Source: UBA4810 sp002479215
GTDB taxonomy: Bacteria; Desulfobacterota; Syntrophia; Syntrophales; Smithellaceae
Direction of reading: 5' to 3'
DNA length: 64,000 bases
Assembly: GCA_049514435.1 (NCBI GenBank)
Contig: JBEKVB010000002.1
Location: 128,022 to 192,021, forward strand
Shown here: one piece after another, positions 17,572 through 26,930 of the stretch
How the letters are laid out: each line of letters starts with the position of its first letter
How positions within the stretch are numbered: position 1 is the stretch's first letter
Notes under the pieces: generated by a model
What the model saw: only the letters and a program-made list of their open reading frames with translations
What the model was told of the DNA's origin: nothing
Databases searched by the model: none
Program-made: the position numbers and the translations under genes

Positions 17572-17718
17572 ACGTCCTCTCAGTAGCTAGAAGAAACATG
17601 GGTAAAAAGCAAGGAGTCAAACAAATGGGGCTACCCATTGTTTTGAGGACGTGTATGCGTTAATGCCTATAAAATATACCTTCCTTGAAGCCATGGGTAA
17701 GCCCCATGGCTTTTTTTT
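17572..17718 (+). ncRNA. Candidate structured RNA between inverted family C elements
   Basis: A perfect 8-bp stem pairs ACGTCCTC (17572-17579) with GAGGACGT (17645-17652). Inside is the hairpin AATGGG-GCTA-CCCATT (17624-17639). The 3' end is a strong terminator (17689-17718). GGGGCTACCCAT (17627-17638) can alternatively pair with ATGGGTA at 17598-17604. It can also pair with ATGGGTAAGCCCC (17693-17705), the 5' side of the terminator, with one bulge. Such competing pairings are typical of attenuators and riboswitches. No known family is recognised. No start signal for an independent promoter was found. Confidence 0.45.
17689..17718 (+). terminator. Rho-independent terminator
   Basis: AGCCATGGG-TAAGC-CCCATGGCT is a perfect 9-bp stem followed by a run of eight T. 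It faces the + strand and ends right where the inverted family C copy begins. Confidence 0.85.
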
Positions 17719-17842
17719 GTGAAACTCCAATTCCGAAAGCGCAGCGCATAACCTAAAGGTCACATGTCGGAATTGGCTAGTTGAACAATCCCGCAAAGCG
17801 GAGGGTATGAACCCCAAGCTCGGATTGGGGTTCATACCCGTG
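17719..17842 (-). repeat. Dispersed palindromic element family C, copy 2 (inverted)
   Basis: Read on the minus strand it starts CACGGGTATGAACCCC and ends GGAATTGGAGTTTCAC, very close to 56272-56396. A perfect 13-bp inverted repeat (GGGTATGAACCCC with GGGGTTCATACCC) and a second stem (CCAATTCCGA with TCGGAATTGG) are visible. It lies in the dapA upstream region. Confidence 0.8.
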
Positions 17843-17902
17843 ATATTCGAAACAACCTTACAAAAAACTATAACCGTGTAATTAAAACAGAAAGGAGAAC
17901 AT

Positions 17903-18808
17903 ATGCAGACAACATCTTGGGCTGGATGCCATATACCCCTAATTACACCCTTTAAAGACGACCTGTCGGTCGACGAGGCAGGACTGCGTAAACTTGTCAA
18001 TTATTATATCGAAGAAGTGGGATGCGATGGCATTGTCCCCTGCGGAACGACCGGAGAATCCCCCACTCTAGATCACCAGGAACACGCCAGAGTAATCGAG
18101 GTTGTGATTAAGGAAGCCAGAGGGCGCGTGCCGGTGATGGCCGGAACCGGTTCCAACAGCACCAAAGAAGCTATAGAGATGACCAAGCATGCCGAGGGCA
18201 GCGGAGCCTCCGCAAGCCTGCAGGTATGCCCCTATTACAACAGACCCACGCAGGATGGGCTGTTAAAGCATTTCGAAGTAATAGCAACGTCCACAAAGCT
18301 CCCGCTTTTTATCTATAATATTCCATCAAGGTCGGCGCGGCTAATTGAAGCAAAAACAATGATCGCGCTTTCCCAGATAGACAATATCATTGGGATGAAA
18401 GATGCCTGTGGCGATATGATGATTACGATGGATATTATGCGAGCCACGCGAGTGAGCAAAAAGAAATTCTATATCCTCTCCGGAGAAGACGCGCTGACGT
18501 TTCCGATGCTGACTCTGGGCGGAGATGGAGGAATCTTAGCGGTAGCTCATGTTATTGGCAAGGAATATCGGGAAATGATAAAATTGTTCCGTGCGGGAAA
18601 AATCAATGAGGCGCGGGAGATTCATTTCCAGACGCTACCGGTTGTGAAGGCATTGTTTATTGAGACCAATCCGGTTCCGGTCAAAGAAGCCCTGACGATG
18701 ATGGGGCTCCCAGCCGGAAAGCTTCGTCTGCCGCTGGTTCCCCTCCGGCCGGAGAATCGCCAAATTTTGCGTGATACCCTGATCCAGTTCGGAATTTTAA
18801 AGGGCTAA
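17903..18808 (+). CDS. dapA: 4-hydroxy-tetrahydrodipicolinate synthase
   Basis: A 301-residue enzyme that condenses pyruvate with aspartate semialdehyde, the first committed step of the lysine and diaminopimelate pathway. GTTGES at 48-53, Tyr138 in FIYNIPSR, Arg143, and the Schiff-base Lys166 in IIGMKDACGD are all present. AAAGGAG precedes the ATG at about eight bases. It is monocistronic by appearance: a family C element and terminator lie upstream and a terminator downstream. The length is slightly above the usual 290-295 residues. Confidence 0.95.
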   Translation: MQTTSWAGCHIPLITPFKDDLSVDEAGLRKLVNYYIEEVGCDGIVPCGTTGESPTLDHQEHARVIEVVIKEARGRVPVMAGTGSNSTKEAIEMTKHAEGSGASASLQVCPYYNRPTQDGLLKHFEVIATSTKLPLFIYNIPSRSARLIEAKTMIALSQIDNIIGMKDACGDMMITMDIMRATRVSKKKFYILSGEDALTFPMLTLGGDGGILAVAHVIGKEYREMIKLFRAGKINEAREIHFQTLPVVKALFIETNPVPVKEALTMMGLPAGKLRLPLVPLRPENRQILRDTLIQFGILKG

Positions 18809-18828
18809 CAGGGATCGAGATAATACAA

Positions 18829-18866
18829 AGAAGCTCGATGGAATTTTTCCACCGGGCTTCTGTTTT
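18829..18866 (+). terminator. Terminator after dapA
   Basis: AGAAGC (18829-18834) pairs with GCTTCT (18856-18861), with inner CG/CG and TGG/CCA pairs around AATTTTT, followed by GTTTTAAT. It lies 20 bases after the dapA stop codon. Confidence 0.7.
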
Positions 18867-18937
18867 AATATGACGTACTCTTTGACACGAAAGATATTAG
18901 ATGATATTCAAAAAAATACCGTGAATAAGGAGAACCT

Positions 18938-20323
18938 TTGTTGCTGAAGAAGCCAAACCCTCTGTGGTCATTTTTTTCGTCCGTAAAACTGACAATTGTC
19001 CTTCTGGTTCTAATTGTCCTTATCTTCATTATAGCCACCTTTCTTCCACCACAGGAGGCGGCTCAGGAATTTGTGCAGCAACTCTCACTAGGGACAGCCA
19101 AAGTTTTCTTTTTCTTTCGATTGTCCGACCTTTATCATTCGCCGCTATTTTATGCCCTGATGGGGCTTTTATCACTCAACCTGATCATTTGCTCCATAAA
19201 CCGTTTCCCTGCATCACTCCAGCAATACAAAGCTCCCTATTTCCCGGAACCGGCGGGCATCTTTGATAATCTCCCTCAGAATCAGATCATCATTGCAAAT
19301 AAAGAAAAATCCACGGTCAGCCTGGCTGTCGAATCATATCTCAAGGCAAAATATGGGTCCGTCCGAAAAATTGATACAAAAAAAGGGCATGTGTTTTATG
19401 GTGAACGAGGGCGCTTTTCTCTTTTTGGCGTTTACGCGGTTCACCTGAGCGTTCTGCTGATGATTGCGGGGGCTATCATCGGCTCTATCTTTGGTTTGGC
19501 GGCCGATATCAACATCAAAGAAGGAGAAACCATTAATGTTGTAAATCTCGCAGGAGGGAAAGGAACACACCCGCTTGATTTTTCAGTACGCTGCGATAAA
19601 TTTACCGTTGAATTTTACGAAAACGGCGCACCAAAAACTTACCGCTCCGATTTGAGCTTTATCAAAAATGGACAAGTGGCGCACCGGGGATCTCTATTGG
19701 TTAATCATCCCATCACCTTCGAGGGGCTGCGCTTCTATCAGTCCAGTTACGGCACAGCGCCGGAAATCAAGGCTATAATTACATATACAATCAGCCGCAA
19801 TAAAAGCAGAGAAATAGTTCTGGCAGCGGGAGATACACTTGACTTGCCGGAAAGCAAAGCCAAGGCCGTTGTCTTGCGTGTTGAAGAAAATATTATGGAG
19901 CTGGGACCGGCAGTAAAACTGAGGATCACTTCACCGCAAAAGGATGTCCAGTTTTGGGTTTTTAAAAACATCGACGAGATCAAAACAGCAAATCCCGGCC
20001 TGTTATCGCAAGTACCTATTTTCAATCCCGGCCTTTTTAAACCTTTGGTGTTTTCGCTTAACCGGATCGAGCAACAATACTACACCGGTTTGCGTGTCGT
20101 TAGTGATCCCGGCGTTCTCCTCGTTGCGGTGGGAGGGGCACTTATGGTTGCCGGTCTAATGATCGTCTTTTTTTGGTCGCATCAACGCTTTTGGGTGCGG
20201 ATGGAACAAGAAGGAACAAAAATCCGCATCAGTGTTGCCGGCCGGAGCAACCGCAATAGCGCCGTACTACAGCAGCAAATCGATAATTTGTGCAAACGGA
20301 TCGGTCAGGAGTTGAAAGCATGA
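18938..20323 (+). CDS. resB: Cytochrome c biogenesis protein ResB/Ccs1
   Basis: A 461-residue membrane protein of System II cytochrome c maturation; with CcsA it moves and attaches heme to apocytochromes on the periplasmic side. TM segments near the N-terminus (TIVLLVLIVLIFIIATFLPP and GLLSLNLIICSINRFP), one after FGVYAVHLSVLLMIAGAIIG, and one near the C-terminus (VLLVAVGGALMVAGLMIVFF) enclose a large periplasmic region, the ResB layout. Translation probably begins at TTG 18938 or TTG 18941, behind AAGGAG at 18927-18932; no ATG is near. It overlaps ccsA by four bases. Confidence 0.92.
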   Translation: MLLKKPNPLWSFFSSVKLTIVLLVLIVLIFIIATFLPPQEAAQEFVQQLSLGTAKVFFFFRLSDLYHSPLFYALMGLLSLNLIICSINRFPASLQQYKAPYFPEPAGIFDNLPQNQIIIANKEKSTVSLAVESYLKAKYGSVRKIDTKKGHVFYGERGRFSLFGVYAVHLSVLLMIAGAIIGSIFGLAADINIKEGETINVVNLAGGKGTHPLDFSVRCDKFTVEFYENGAPKTYRSDLSFIKNGQVAHRGSLLVNHPITFEGLRFYQSSYGTAPEIKAIITYTISRNKSREIVLAAGDTLDLPESKAKAVVLRVEENIMELGPAVKLRITSPQKDVQFWVFKNIDEIKTANPGLLSQVPIFNPGLFKPLVFSLNRIEQQYYTGLRVVSDPGVLLVAVGGALMVAGLMIVFFWSHQRFWVRMEQEGTKIRISVAGRSNRNSAVLQQQIDNLCKRIGQELKA

Positions 20324-21168
20324 ACCACTTGATGATTTTAAGCGGGGTGACTTTTGCCTATTTTGCTTCTTTTGTCTTATATCTTTTCAGGATGATTTTC
20401 GGAAAAGAATTCTGGGGACGCGCCGCTTCATTTTTAGCCTGGGCGGGACTCGCGGCACAAACGCTCGCCCTGCTTTTAAGGTGGAAAGCCTCCTATGATC
20501 GGGGAATGGGGCACGTGCCCCTCTCCAACCTTTTTGAATCCATGATTTTCTTTGCGTGGGCAATTATTCTGATTTATCTGGTCGTTGAATGGCGCACCAA
20601 AAATAGAAGCATAGGCGTCTTTGCCGTACCCATAGCCTTTCTGGCCATGGCTTATGCATCCATCTCGCCCGATATCAGCAATCGCATCGAGCCCCTCATC
20701 CCAGCTCTGCAAAGCAATTGGCTGACAAGCCACGTCGTAACCTGTTTTATGGGTTACGCCGCGTTTACCGTCGCCTTCGGCTGCGGCCTGCTTTACCTGC
20801 TGAAAAACATGGAAAAGGGTGATAAAGAAAAGCCTTCCGGCTTTCTGGGAAAGCTCCCGTCTCTGGTAATGCTTGATGCATTAATTTATCAGAGTATCGC
20901 TCTTGGTTTTATCTTTCTCACCATCGGAATCATGACCGGTTCCATCTGGGCTCATTACGCCTGGGGCTCTTACTGGAGTTGGGACCCTAAAGAGACATGG
21001 TCCCTCATCACCTGGCTCATCTACGCAATTATGTTGCATGCCCGGTATGTCCGGGGCTGGCGCGGAAAACGTCTGGCCGTGCTTGCCCTTATCGGCTTCG
21101 TATCTATTTTGTTCACCTATCTGGGAGTGAATTATCTTCCCGGTTTACACAGCTATCTCAAATCATAA
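20320..21168 (+). CDS. ccsA: Cytochrome c biogenesis protein CcsA/CcsB
   Basis: A 282-residue integral membrane protein of the heme-handling family. It has the signature WGSYWSWDPKETWSLITWL (the WWD domain, which binds heme) and about eight hydrophobic segments. ATG at 20320 overlaps the resB stop (ATGA), giving translational coupling; a longer in-frame GTG start at 20290 lies inside resB and is less likely. Together with resB it forms a complete System II heme lyase. Confidence 0.93.
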   Translation: MNHLMILSGVTFAYFASFVLYLFRMIFGKEFWGRAASFLAWAGLAAQTLALLLRWKASYDRGMGHVPLSNLFESMIFFAWAIILIYLVVEWRTKNRSIGVFAVPIAFLAMAYASISPDISNRIEPLIPALQSNWLTSHVVTCFMGYAAFTVAFGCGLLYLLKNMEKGDKEKPSGFLGKLPSLVMLDALIYQSIALGFIFLTIGIMTGSIWAHYAWGSYWSWDPKETWSLITWLIYAIMLHARYVRGWRGKRLAVLALIGFVSILFTYLGVNYLPGLHSYLKS

Positions 21169-21555
21169 ACCATCGCTAATTAAGAGGTACCCAGTAGCAC
21201 ATATTGCATATCGTATTATGTCAATTCTCATTCATCGGCATATAAACAAACTTTTTATTTGCATTGTGCTCTGCTATATGAGATGGATTCCTGAAAATAA
21301 TATATAATTTAAGACGCAATCTTCATCGTAGATTGGACATGCTTTTTAACCGCAAAATTAACGTTATCAGGCACATTTCCGTCTATAAAATTGTCCTGTG
21401 AACGAGAAACTCCAGAAAAAAGGCAAAAAAGATCAAAGTACTATATATTGTGGTATCAATATTTCATTACCACATTTTGTTGTATTTTTTCTTTACAAAG
21501 GAAAGTTCTTTTGTTAGTATTTTACAAACTTTTACCAATGCGTTAAAGATAATTT
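21169..21555. other. Intergenic region with promoter for smc
   Basis: An AT-rich region of 387 bases without an ORF. The only recognisable signal is a promoter close to smc, listed separately. Confidence 0.6.
21492..21520 (+). promoter_or_regulatory. Sigma-70-like promoter for smc
   Basis: TTTACA (21492-21497), a 17-base spacer, then TAGTAT (21515-21520), 35 bases before the smc start codon. Confidence 0.6.
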
Positions 21556-24500
21556 ATGAATTTAAAGAAACTGGAAATACTGGGGTTTAAATCATTTCGC
21601 GACAAGGTCGTTTTGGATTTTTCCGAAAGCATCACAGCTATCGTTGGGCCTAACGGCTGTGGAAAGTCCAATGTCGTTGACGCCATCCGCTGGGTAATGG
21701 GTGAACAGAGGGTCAAAATCCTGCGCGGAAAAAAAATGGACGATGTTATTTTTAACGGCAGTCAGGAATCGGAAGGCGTAGGTATGGCGGAAGTCACCAT
21801 GACTCTGGCTGCCAACGGACAAACCTTTCCCGGCAATTATTCCGAATTGAGTGAAATATCAATTTCCCGCAAAGTTATCCGCGATGGCGAAAGTGAATAC
21901 TATCTCAATCGGGTTCCTTGCCGACTTCTGGATGTTCGAGAATTTTTCATGAGCACCGGCGTCGGCGCGAGAACCTATTCCCTGGTCGAACAGGGAAACG
22001 TGGCGAGCCTTGTCGAAGCCAAGCCCGAGGATAGAAGATTATATATTGAAGATGCCGCCGGAGTATCCAAATACAAAAGCCGCAAAGATGCCGCAGTCCG
22101 TAAAATGGAAGCAACCAAACAAAATTTGCTGCGGCTCAACGATATTATTAAGGAAGTAAAATCGCAACTCAACGCCATCTCCCGGCAGGCCAAAAGAGCG
22201 GAACAATACAAGGTTATAAAAGAGCGCATTAAAGAAACGGAATTGACGCTTGCCCTGCAAGGATATACCGAGCTTTTCGAAAAAGGCTCTTCCTTGCAAG
22301 CCCGGCGCAATGAAATGCAAAATCAGGAATCAGGCATTCGCGCCAATCTCGAAGCCAAAGAATCGGCTTTGGAAGAGCTCAAAACGAAGCTTTTGGAAAA
22401 CGAAGAAGCCATTGCCAAAAATCAGCAAGAGATCTATGAAATAAAAAACACTATCAGTATCAAAGAAAAAAATATCGAATTCGCCCGCCATCAGATAACC
22501 GACCTCTCCGAACGCAAGAAAAAAGATCTGGTGGAAATCGAACAACTGCGAACGAAAACATCGGGTTTAGATGCCGAAATTAAAAATATGCGGGAAAGTG
22601 TAACGAAAGCGGAAGGCTCGATTACTGCCCTCAAAAAAGAACATGACGAAGGCCGACAAAAAGTTCAGGAACTGATCAATGCGGATAAAGAAATAAATAA
22701 CCAGCTGGAAGAAAAGAAAATCTTATACATCGATGTTGTTACGGAAAAAGCCAAACTCAAAAACATGATTTCCAGCCTCGGCAAAAATATTGAGGATTTA
22801 AAAAAGCGCGAAGAAAGAGAAAGCCGGGAAATCGATGAGGGCAAAAGGAAGCTGGCTGATTTAACCGGCAGGCTACAATCAGTAAACGAAGGTCTAATAA
22901 ACGGTAGCGAAGAAATCCATCAATTGGAAGAAAAAAGAGAGGCAATATCAGGCGAAATCGAAAAGTCTAAATCAGATTTACAGTTAACCGAGGAAAAGAT
23001 CGCTCAAATTAAGGAAGAAATCGGCTCTAAGTTCTCCCGTTTAAATTCCCTTAAAGAATTTCAGGAATCCTATAAGTGGGGCAATGAAGGGATTAAGGCA
23101 ATCATCGAAAATAAGGAAAGCCGCGATAAGTTTTACGGCGTTGTGGCTGACCATATCAATGTCCCCCGGGAATATGAAGCGGCTGTGGAAGCAGTGCTGG
23201 GGGAAAAACTGCAATATGTTATAGTAAAAAGCCAGGAAGACGGGGTGTGGGCAATTGACTATTTGAAAAACTATCAATTGGGCAGGGGCAGTTTTGTGCC
23301 GGTGGAAGCAAGAAGCTATAACGAGGAATTAATCAGCGCCAATCATCCCCAGGAAGCGGAGCCCTTACTGCAAAAAATTAAAGTTACAGAGGACTTTAAA
23401 AAAATTGCCGATTGTCTTTTGGGCGATGTTTTACTGATACCCACAATTGAAAGCGGCTTATCTCTTTGGAAGAAAAACGGTTTCCGAGGAACGTTTGTCA
23501 CGCGGGAGGGCGATCTTATCAGCCCGCAGGGAGTATTAAGCGGCGGCAGCGGGGCAGCGGTGGAAAAAAGTCTTTTATCCACAAAAAGAGAAATTGCCGA
23601 GCTGGAAAATGAATTATCGGCGCTCAATTCCAATTTGGATGCGGAAACAAGACGAAAAAGTAAACTTGCGTCAGTACTTGCCCAGTGGGAAGAGGAAATC
23701 GGCCAAATAAAAGCCGGCATTCACTCGCTGGAAATCGATATTAACAGCAGAAAAAAAGACAATGAACGGTTTGAAGATGAAATGACCACAACGAAGCAAA
23801 GACTCGCCGCTTTGGAGTTCAACCGGCAAAATATTAAAGCGGAAGAAACCGAAGCCTTGGAAAAGATGCAACAAATTAACTCCGATATTTCACGCAAAGA
23901 TGAAGAAGAAAAAGAAATAAACGAAATTATTTCTTCTTTCAACGCGGAGAAGGAACAATCCCGGGCAGCCATTGATGAACAAGAACGCTATTTAACCGGC
24001 AAAAAAATCGAATTGGCTTCTTTAGATGAAAAAAAAGAAGCCGATTTGCGCACAATTTTAAGACTGCAAAACGATATTAAATCTATCGAGAATGAAATTC
24101 TGACCAAAGAGGAAGAAATAGTTTCCTGCGACAAGCAGTTGGACGAATTAGCCAAAACTATAGAAACGGAACAAGAGAATCTCCAGGAACTCTATCGCGG
24201 TTTTGAGGCGCAAGAAACAGTCCTTTCCGAGAAGAAGGCGGGACAGAGCAATGAAGATGTGCAACTGAAAGCAAAAGAAAATGAAATCAGAGAAACCAAA
24301 AAGAAGCTTGATGATTTACGCCAGAAAATAAATGATATGGAAATCCAATGCCGGGAAGTAGCCTTAAATGCCGATAATTTGACCAGAGCGATTAGAGAAA
24401 AATACAACGTTGATTGGGAAAGTATGTTTTCCGCCTTTACCAAGGTTGAGGAAGAAAAAGTGGGAGAGTTGAGCTCTGTGCTGGAAAAGGATAAGCAAAC

Positions 24501-25104
24501 AATAGATGGTTTTGGCGAAGTTAATTTGCTTGCCCTCAATGAATATGAAGAACTGGATAAGCGTTATCAATTTTTATCAACACAAATTTCAGATTTGAAT
24601 TCCTCCCTGAATACTTTGCAAAGAACGATTACCCGAATCAATAGAATTTCCCGCACAAGATTTGCCGATACCTTTGCCGCCATCAATACGTGCTTTAAAG
24701 AAGTATTCGCGCATATATTTCCGGGCGGCCGCGGAGAACTGCTCTTGACCGACGAAAACGATTTACTGGAAACAGGCGTGGATATTGATATCCAAATGTC
24801 CGGCAAAAAAGCGCAAAACGTTAGTTTGCTTTCCGGCGGTGAAAAATCGCTGGCGGCTGTCGCCCTTATTTTCGCCATTTTAATGCACCGTCCCTCTCCG
24901 TTTTTGGTTCTGGACGAAGTTGATGCTGCACTGGATGACGCCAATACCAACCTCTTTAATAATTTAATCAAAGATGTCGCGCAAAAATCCCAGATCGTCA
25001 TGATTACGCACAATAAGACCACCATGGAAGTTGCCGATACGCTTTTCGGCGTGACCATGCAGAAACACGGTATTTCTTCTCTGGTATCAGTCAATCTGAA
25101 CTAA
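21556..25104 (+). CDS. smc: Chromosome segregation protein SMC
   Basis: A 1182-residue SMC ATPase, which compacts and segregates the chromosome with ScpA/ScpB. The N-terminal head has AIVGPNGCGKSNVVDAIRWV (Walker A). A long coiled coil runs to the hinge (about 510-640, YGVVADHINVPREYEAAVEA and GTFVTREGDLISPQGVLSGG), and a second coiled coil returns. The C-terminal head has LLSGGEKSLAAVALIFAIL (signature) and FLVLDEVDAALDDANT (Walker B). The length is standard for bacterial SMC. It ends 226 bases before ftsY, with a dispersed element in the gap. Confidence 0.97.
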   Translation: MNLKKLEILGFKSFRDKVVLDFSESITAIVGPNGCGKSNVVDAIRWVMGEQRVKILRGKKMDDVIFNGSQESEGVGMAEVTMTLAANGQTFPGNYSELSEISISRKVIRDGESEYYLNRVPCRLLDVREFFMSTGVGARTYSLVEQGNVASLVEAKPEDRRLYIEDAAGVSKYKSRKDAAVRKMEATKQNLLRLNDIIKEVKSQLNAISRQAKRAEQYKVIKERIKETELTLALQGYTELFEKGSSLQARRNEMQNQESGIRANLEAKESALEELKTKLLENEEAIAKNQQEIYEIKNTISIKEKNIEFARHQITDLSERKKKDLVEIEQLRTKTSGLDAEIKNMRESVTKAEGSITALKKEHDEGRQKVQELINADKEINNQLEEKKILYIDVVTEKAKLKNMISSLGKNIEDLKKREERESREIDEGKRKLADLTGRLQSVNEGLINGSEEIHQLEEKREAISGEIEKSKSDLQLTEEKIAQIKEEIGSKFSRLNSLKEFQESYKWGNEGIKAIIENKESRDKFYGVVADHINVPREYEAAVEAVLGEKLQYVIVKSQEDGVWAIDYLKNYQLGRGSFVPVEARSYNEELISANHPQEAEPLLQKIKVTEDFKKIADCLLGDVLLIPTIESGLSLWKKNGFRGTFVTREGDLISPQGVLSGGSGAAVEKSLLSTKREIAELENELSALNSNLDAETRRKSKLASVLAQWEEEIGQIKAGIHSLEIDINSRKKDNERFEDEMTTTKQRLAALEFNRQNIKAEETEALEKMQQINSDISRKDEEEKEINEIISSFNAEKEQSRAAIDEQERYLTGKKIELASLDEKKEADLRTILRLQNDIKSIENEILTKEEEIVSCDKQLDELAKTIETEQENLQELYRGFEAQETVLSEKKAGQSNEDVQLKAKENEIRETKKKLDDLRQKINDMEIQCREVALNADNLTRAIREKYNVDWESMFSAFTKVEEEKVGELSSVLEKDKQTIDGFGEVNLLALNEYEELDKRYQFLSTQISDLNSSLNTLQRTITRINRISRTRFADTFAAINTCFKEVFAHIFPGGRGELLLTDENDLLETGVDIDIQMSGKKAQNVSLLSGGEKSLAAVALIFAILMHRPSPFLVLDEVDAALDDANTNLFNNLIKDVAQKSQIVMITHNKTTMEVADTLFGVTMQKHGISSLVSVNLN

Positions 25105-25114
25105 TCCATCCCTT

Positions 25115-25240
25115 GATGACTCCGTAAAAAGTTCATATGCGGCGTTGAGCTTCATCTTTCGTCACTGCGACCTACATAAAAGTAGACCTCATTTCTCAGG
25201 TTTCGCGCGCCTTGCCTCTGAAGCTTTTTACGAAGTCATC
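25115..25240 (-). repeat. Dispersed MITE-like element family A, copy 1
   Basis: 126 bp with terminal inverted repeats: GATGACTCCGTAAAAAG (25115-25131) against CTTTTTACGAAGTCATC (25224-25240), 16 of 17 matching. The interior resembles 52223-52348, also 126 bp, in opposite orientation. Similar elements are common between genes of deltaproteobacterial genomes. It has no coding capacity of its own. Confidence 0.8.
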
Positions 25241-25330
25241 GGGAAAAAATTGCCTGATGCTTTTTTCTCACGCATCATTCCTTTACTTCCGAACAAAAAA
25301 CCGTTATTAACTAACAAGGCTAAGAAAGTT

Positions 25331-26257
25331 ATGTCTATGGAAAAGAACGTTTTTTTGGAAAAATTAAAGACAGGGCTTACGAAAACGCACGACGCTCTGG
25401 CGAAAAACCTGGATCATCTCCTTTTCGGCAAAAAATCTCTGGACAAGGAACTATTCGAAGAGCTGGAAGAATTGTTGATTACGGCGGATATGGGTCCGCA
25501 ATTCACTCACGACTTGATTAACGATGTTAAAGAAAAGATTAATCGCCGGGAACTCGGCGACACCCGGCAAATAAAAACGGTTTTGCGGGAACGAATGGTC
25601 GCGATTTTGCGGGAGATGGAGAAACCTTTGGCTATCCCCAAAGGAGAGCCTTATGTAATTATGATTGTTGGAGTAAATGGCAGCGGTAAAACCACCACTA
25701 TCGGGAAATTGGCTAATTTGCTGCACAAAGATGGCCATGAAGTAATGCTTGTCGCGGCCGATACTTTTCGGGCGGCCGCGATAGAACAATTGGAGATTTG
25801 GGGTAAGCGCGCGGGCGCGCCGGTTATCAAACAAAAAATGAATGCCGACCCCGCCGCAGTTGTTTTTGACGCTCTAGGTAAGGTTAAAAGTGGGTATTCC
25901 GGAGTTGTCATTGTGGATACGGCCGGACGTCTGCACACCAGAGTGAATTTGATGGAAGAGCTCAAAAAGGTAAAAAGAGTCGCCGATAAGGAGATGGCTG
26001 GTGCACCACACGAAATATTACTGGTTCTCGACGCAACGACCGGTCAAAACGCCGTTACCCAAGCAAAAATGTTTAAGGAAGAAATCGGCATAACCGGCAT
26101 TGTCTTGACCAAATTAGATGGAACAGCTAAAGGAGGCGTAATAATAAGAATTGCAAGTGAGTTTTCCTTACCTATTCGCTATGTTGGAGTAGGTGAAAGT
26201 TTGGATGATTTACGCGCTTTTGACAGTAATGATTTCGTCGCGGCGCTTTTCGATTAA
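25331..26257 (+). CDS. ftsY: Signal recognition particle receptor FtsY
   Basis: A 308-residue SRP receptor GTPase that docks ribosome-SRP complexes at the membrane. NG domain motifs are GVNGSGKTTTIGKLA (G1), DTFRAAAIEQL, VDTAGRL (G3), TKLDGTAKGG (G4) and PIRYVGVGESLDDLRAF at the C-terminus. Only a short N-terminal part precedes the helical N domain, without the long acidic A domain of E. coli. The start is ATG 25331 or ATG 25337. An in-frame extension to 25145 runs through the repeat element and is not believed. Confidence 0.95.
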   Translation: MSMEKNVFLEKLKTGLTKTHDALAKNLDHLLFGKKSLDKELFEELEELLITADMGPQFTHDLINDVKEKINRRELGDTRQIKTVLRERMVAILREMEKPLAIPKGEPYVIMIVGVNGSGKTTTIGKLANLLHKDGHEVMLVAADTFRAAAIEQLEIWGKRAGAPVIKQKMNADPAAVVFDALGKVKSGYSGVVIVDTAGRLHTRVNLMEELKKVKRVADKEMAGAPHEILLVLDATTGQNAVTQAKMFKEEIGITGIVLTKLDGTAKGGVIIRIASEFSLPIRYVGVGESLDDLRAFDSNDFVAALFD

Positions 26258-26283
26258 CTTGTATAATATTTCGGCGAGGTGTC

Positions 26284-26928
26284 ATGAATAAAATGTTTGC
26301 CATCGGTGACATTCATGGCTGCGTTCAAAAGCTCCGTGAACTGATCGGGCTTATCGCGGCCGACCCGCAGAAAGATACGCTTATCTTCATTGGAGATTAT
26401 ATTGACCGGGGAAGTTCCAACAGGGATGTTGTTGATAATGTACTCCAATTGAAGAAAGAATTTAAAAATGTCATCTGTCTTTTAGGCAACCATGAGCAAA
26501 TGCTTTTGAATTATCTGGAAGATGAGGACGAAGAAATGTATTTATGCAACGGCGGCAAACACACTTTGTCTGATTATGGTATCAAGCTTTCCGATACGAC
26601 AGGTGAAAGAAAAGAAAAAATACCTGAAGCGCATCTGCTATTTTTCCAATCGCTTTTGCCCTATCACCAGACAAAGGATTATATATTTGTCCATGCCGGC
26701 TTAATACCCGGAATTTCGATAGACAAACAGACAATAGATGATTTACTCTGGGTGCGGTATAAGTTTATTGATTCGGATTATGATTTCGGCAGACGGGTCA
26801 TTTTCGGCCACACTCCTATGAGTAATCCTTTAATCATGGAGAACAAGATAGGCATTGATACAGGCGCTGTTTATGGCGGAAAACTTACTTGCCTGGAATT
26901 ACCAAAAGTAAAAATTTATCAGGTATAA
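26284..26928 (+). CDS. Metallophosphatase of the PrpE/ApaH type
   Basis: A 214-residue serine/threonine-phosphatase-fold protein with the classic metal-binding signatures AIGDIHG, FIGDYIDRG and LLGNHEQM. It also has FVHAGL and VIFGHTPM with its metal-binding histidine. The size fits small PrpE-like or diadenosine tetraphosphatase-like enzymes; protein phosphatase or Ap4A hydrolase activity cannot be told apart from sequence alone. It starts 27 bases after ftsY with GAGGTGTC as ribosome binding site. The following gene begins two bases past its stop. Confidence 0.88.
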   Translation: MNKMFAIGDIHGCVQKLRELIGLIAADPQKDTLIFIGDYIDRGSSNRDVVDNVLQLKKEFKNVICLLGNHEQMLLNYLEDEDEEMYLCNGGKHTLSDYGIKLSDTTGERKEKIPEAHLLFFQSLLPYHQTKDYIFVHAGLIPGISIDKQTIDDLLWVRYKFIDSDYDFGRRVIFGHTPMSNPLIMENKIGIDTGAVYGGKLTCLELPKVKIYQV

Positions 26929-26930
26929 AA

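Noticed and set aside
25145..25330. N-terminal extension of FtsY
   Set aside because: It reads through the 126-bp dispersed element and adds no FtsY-like sequence.
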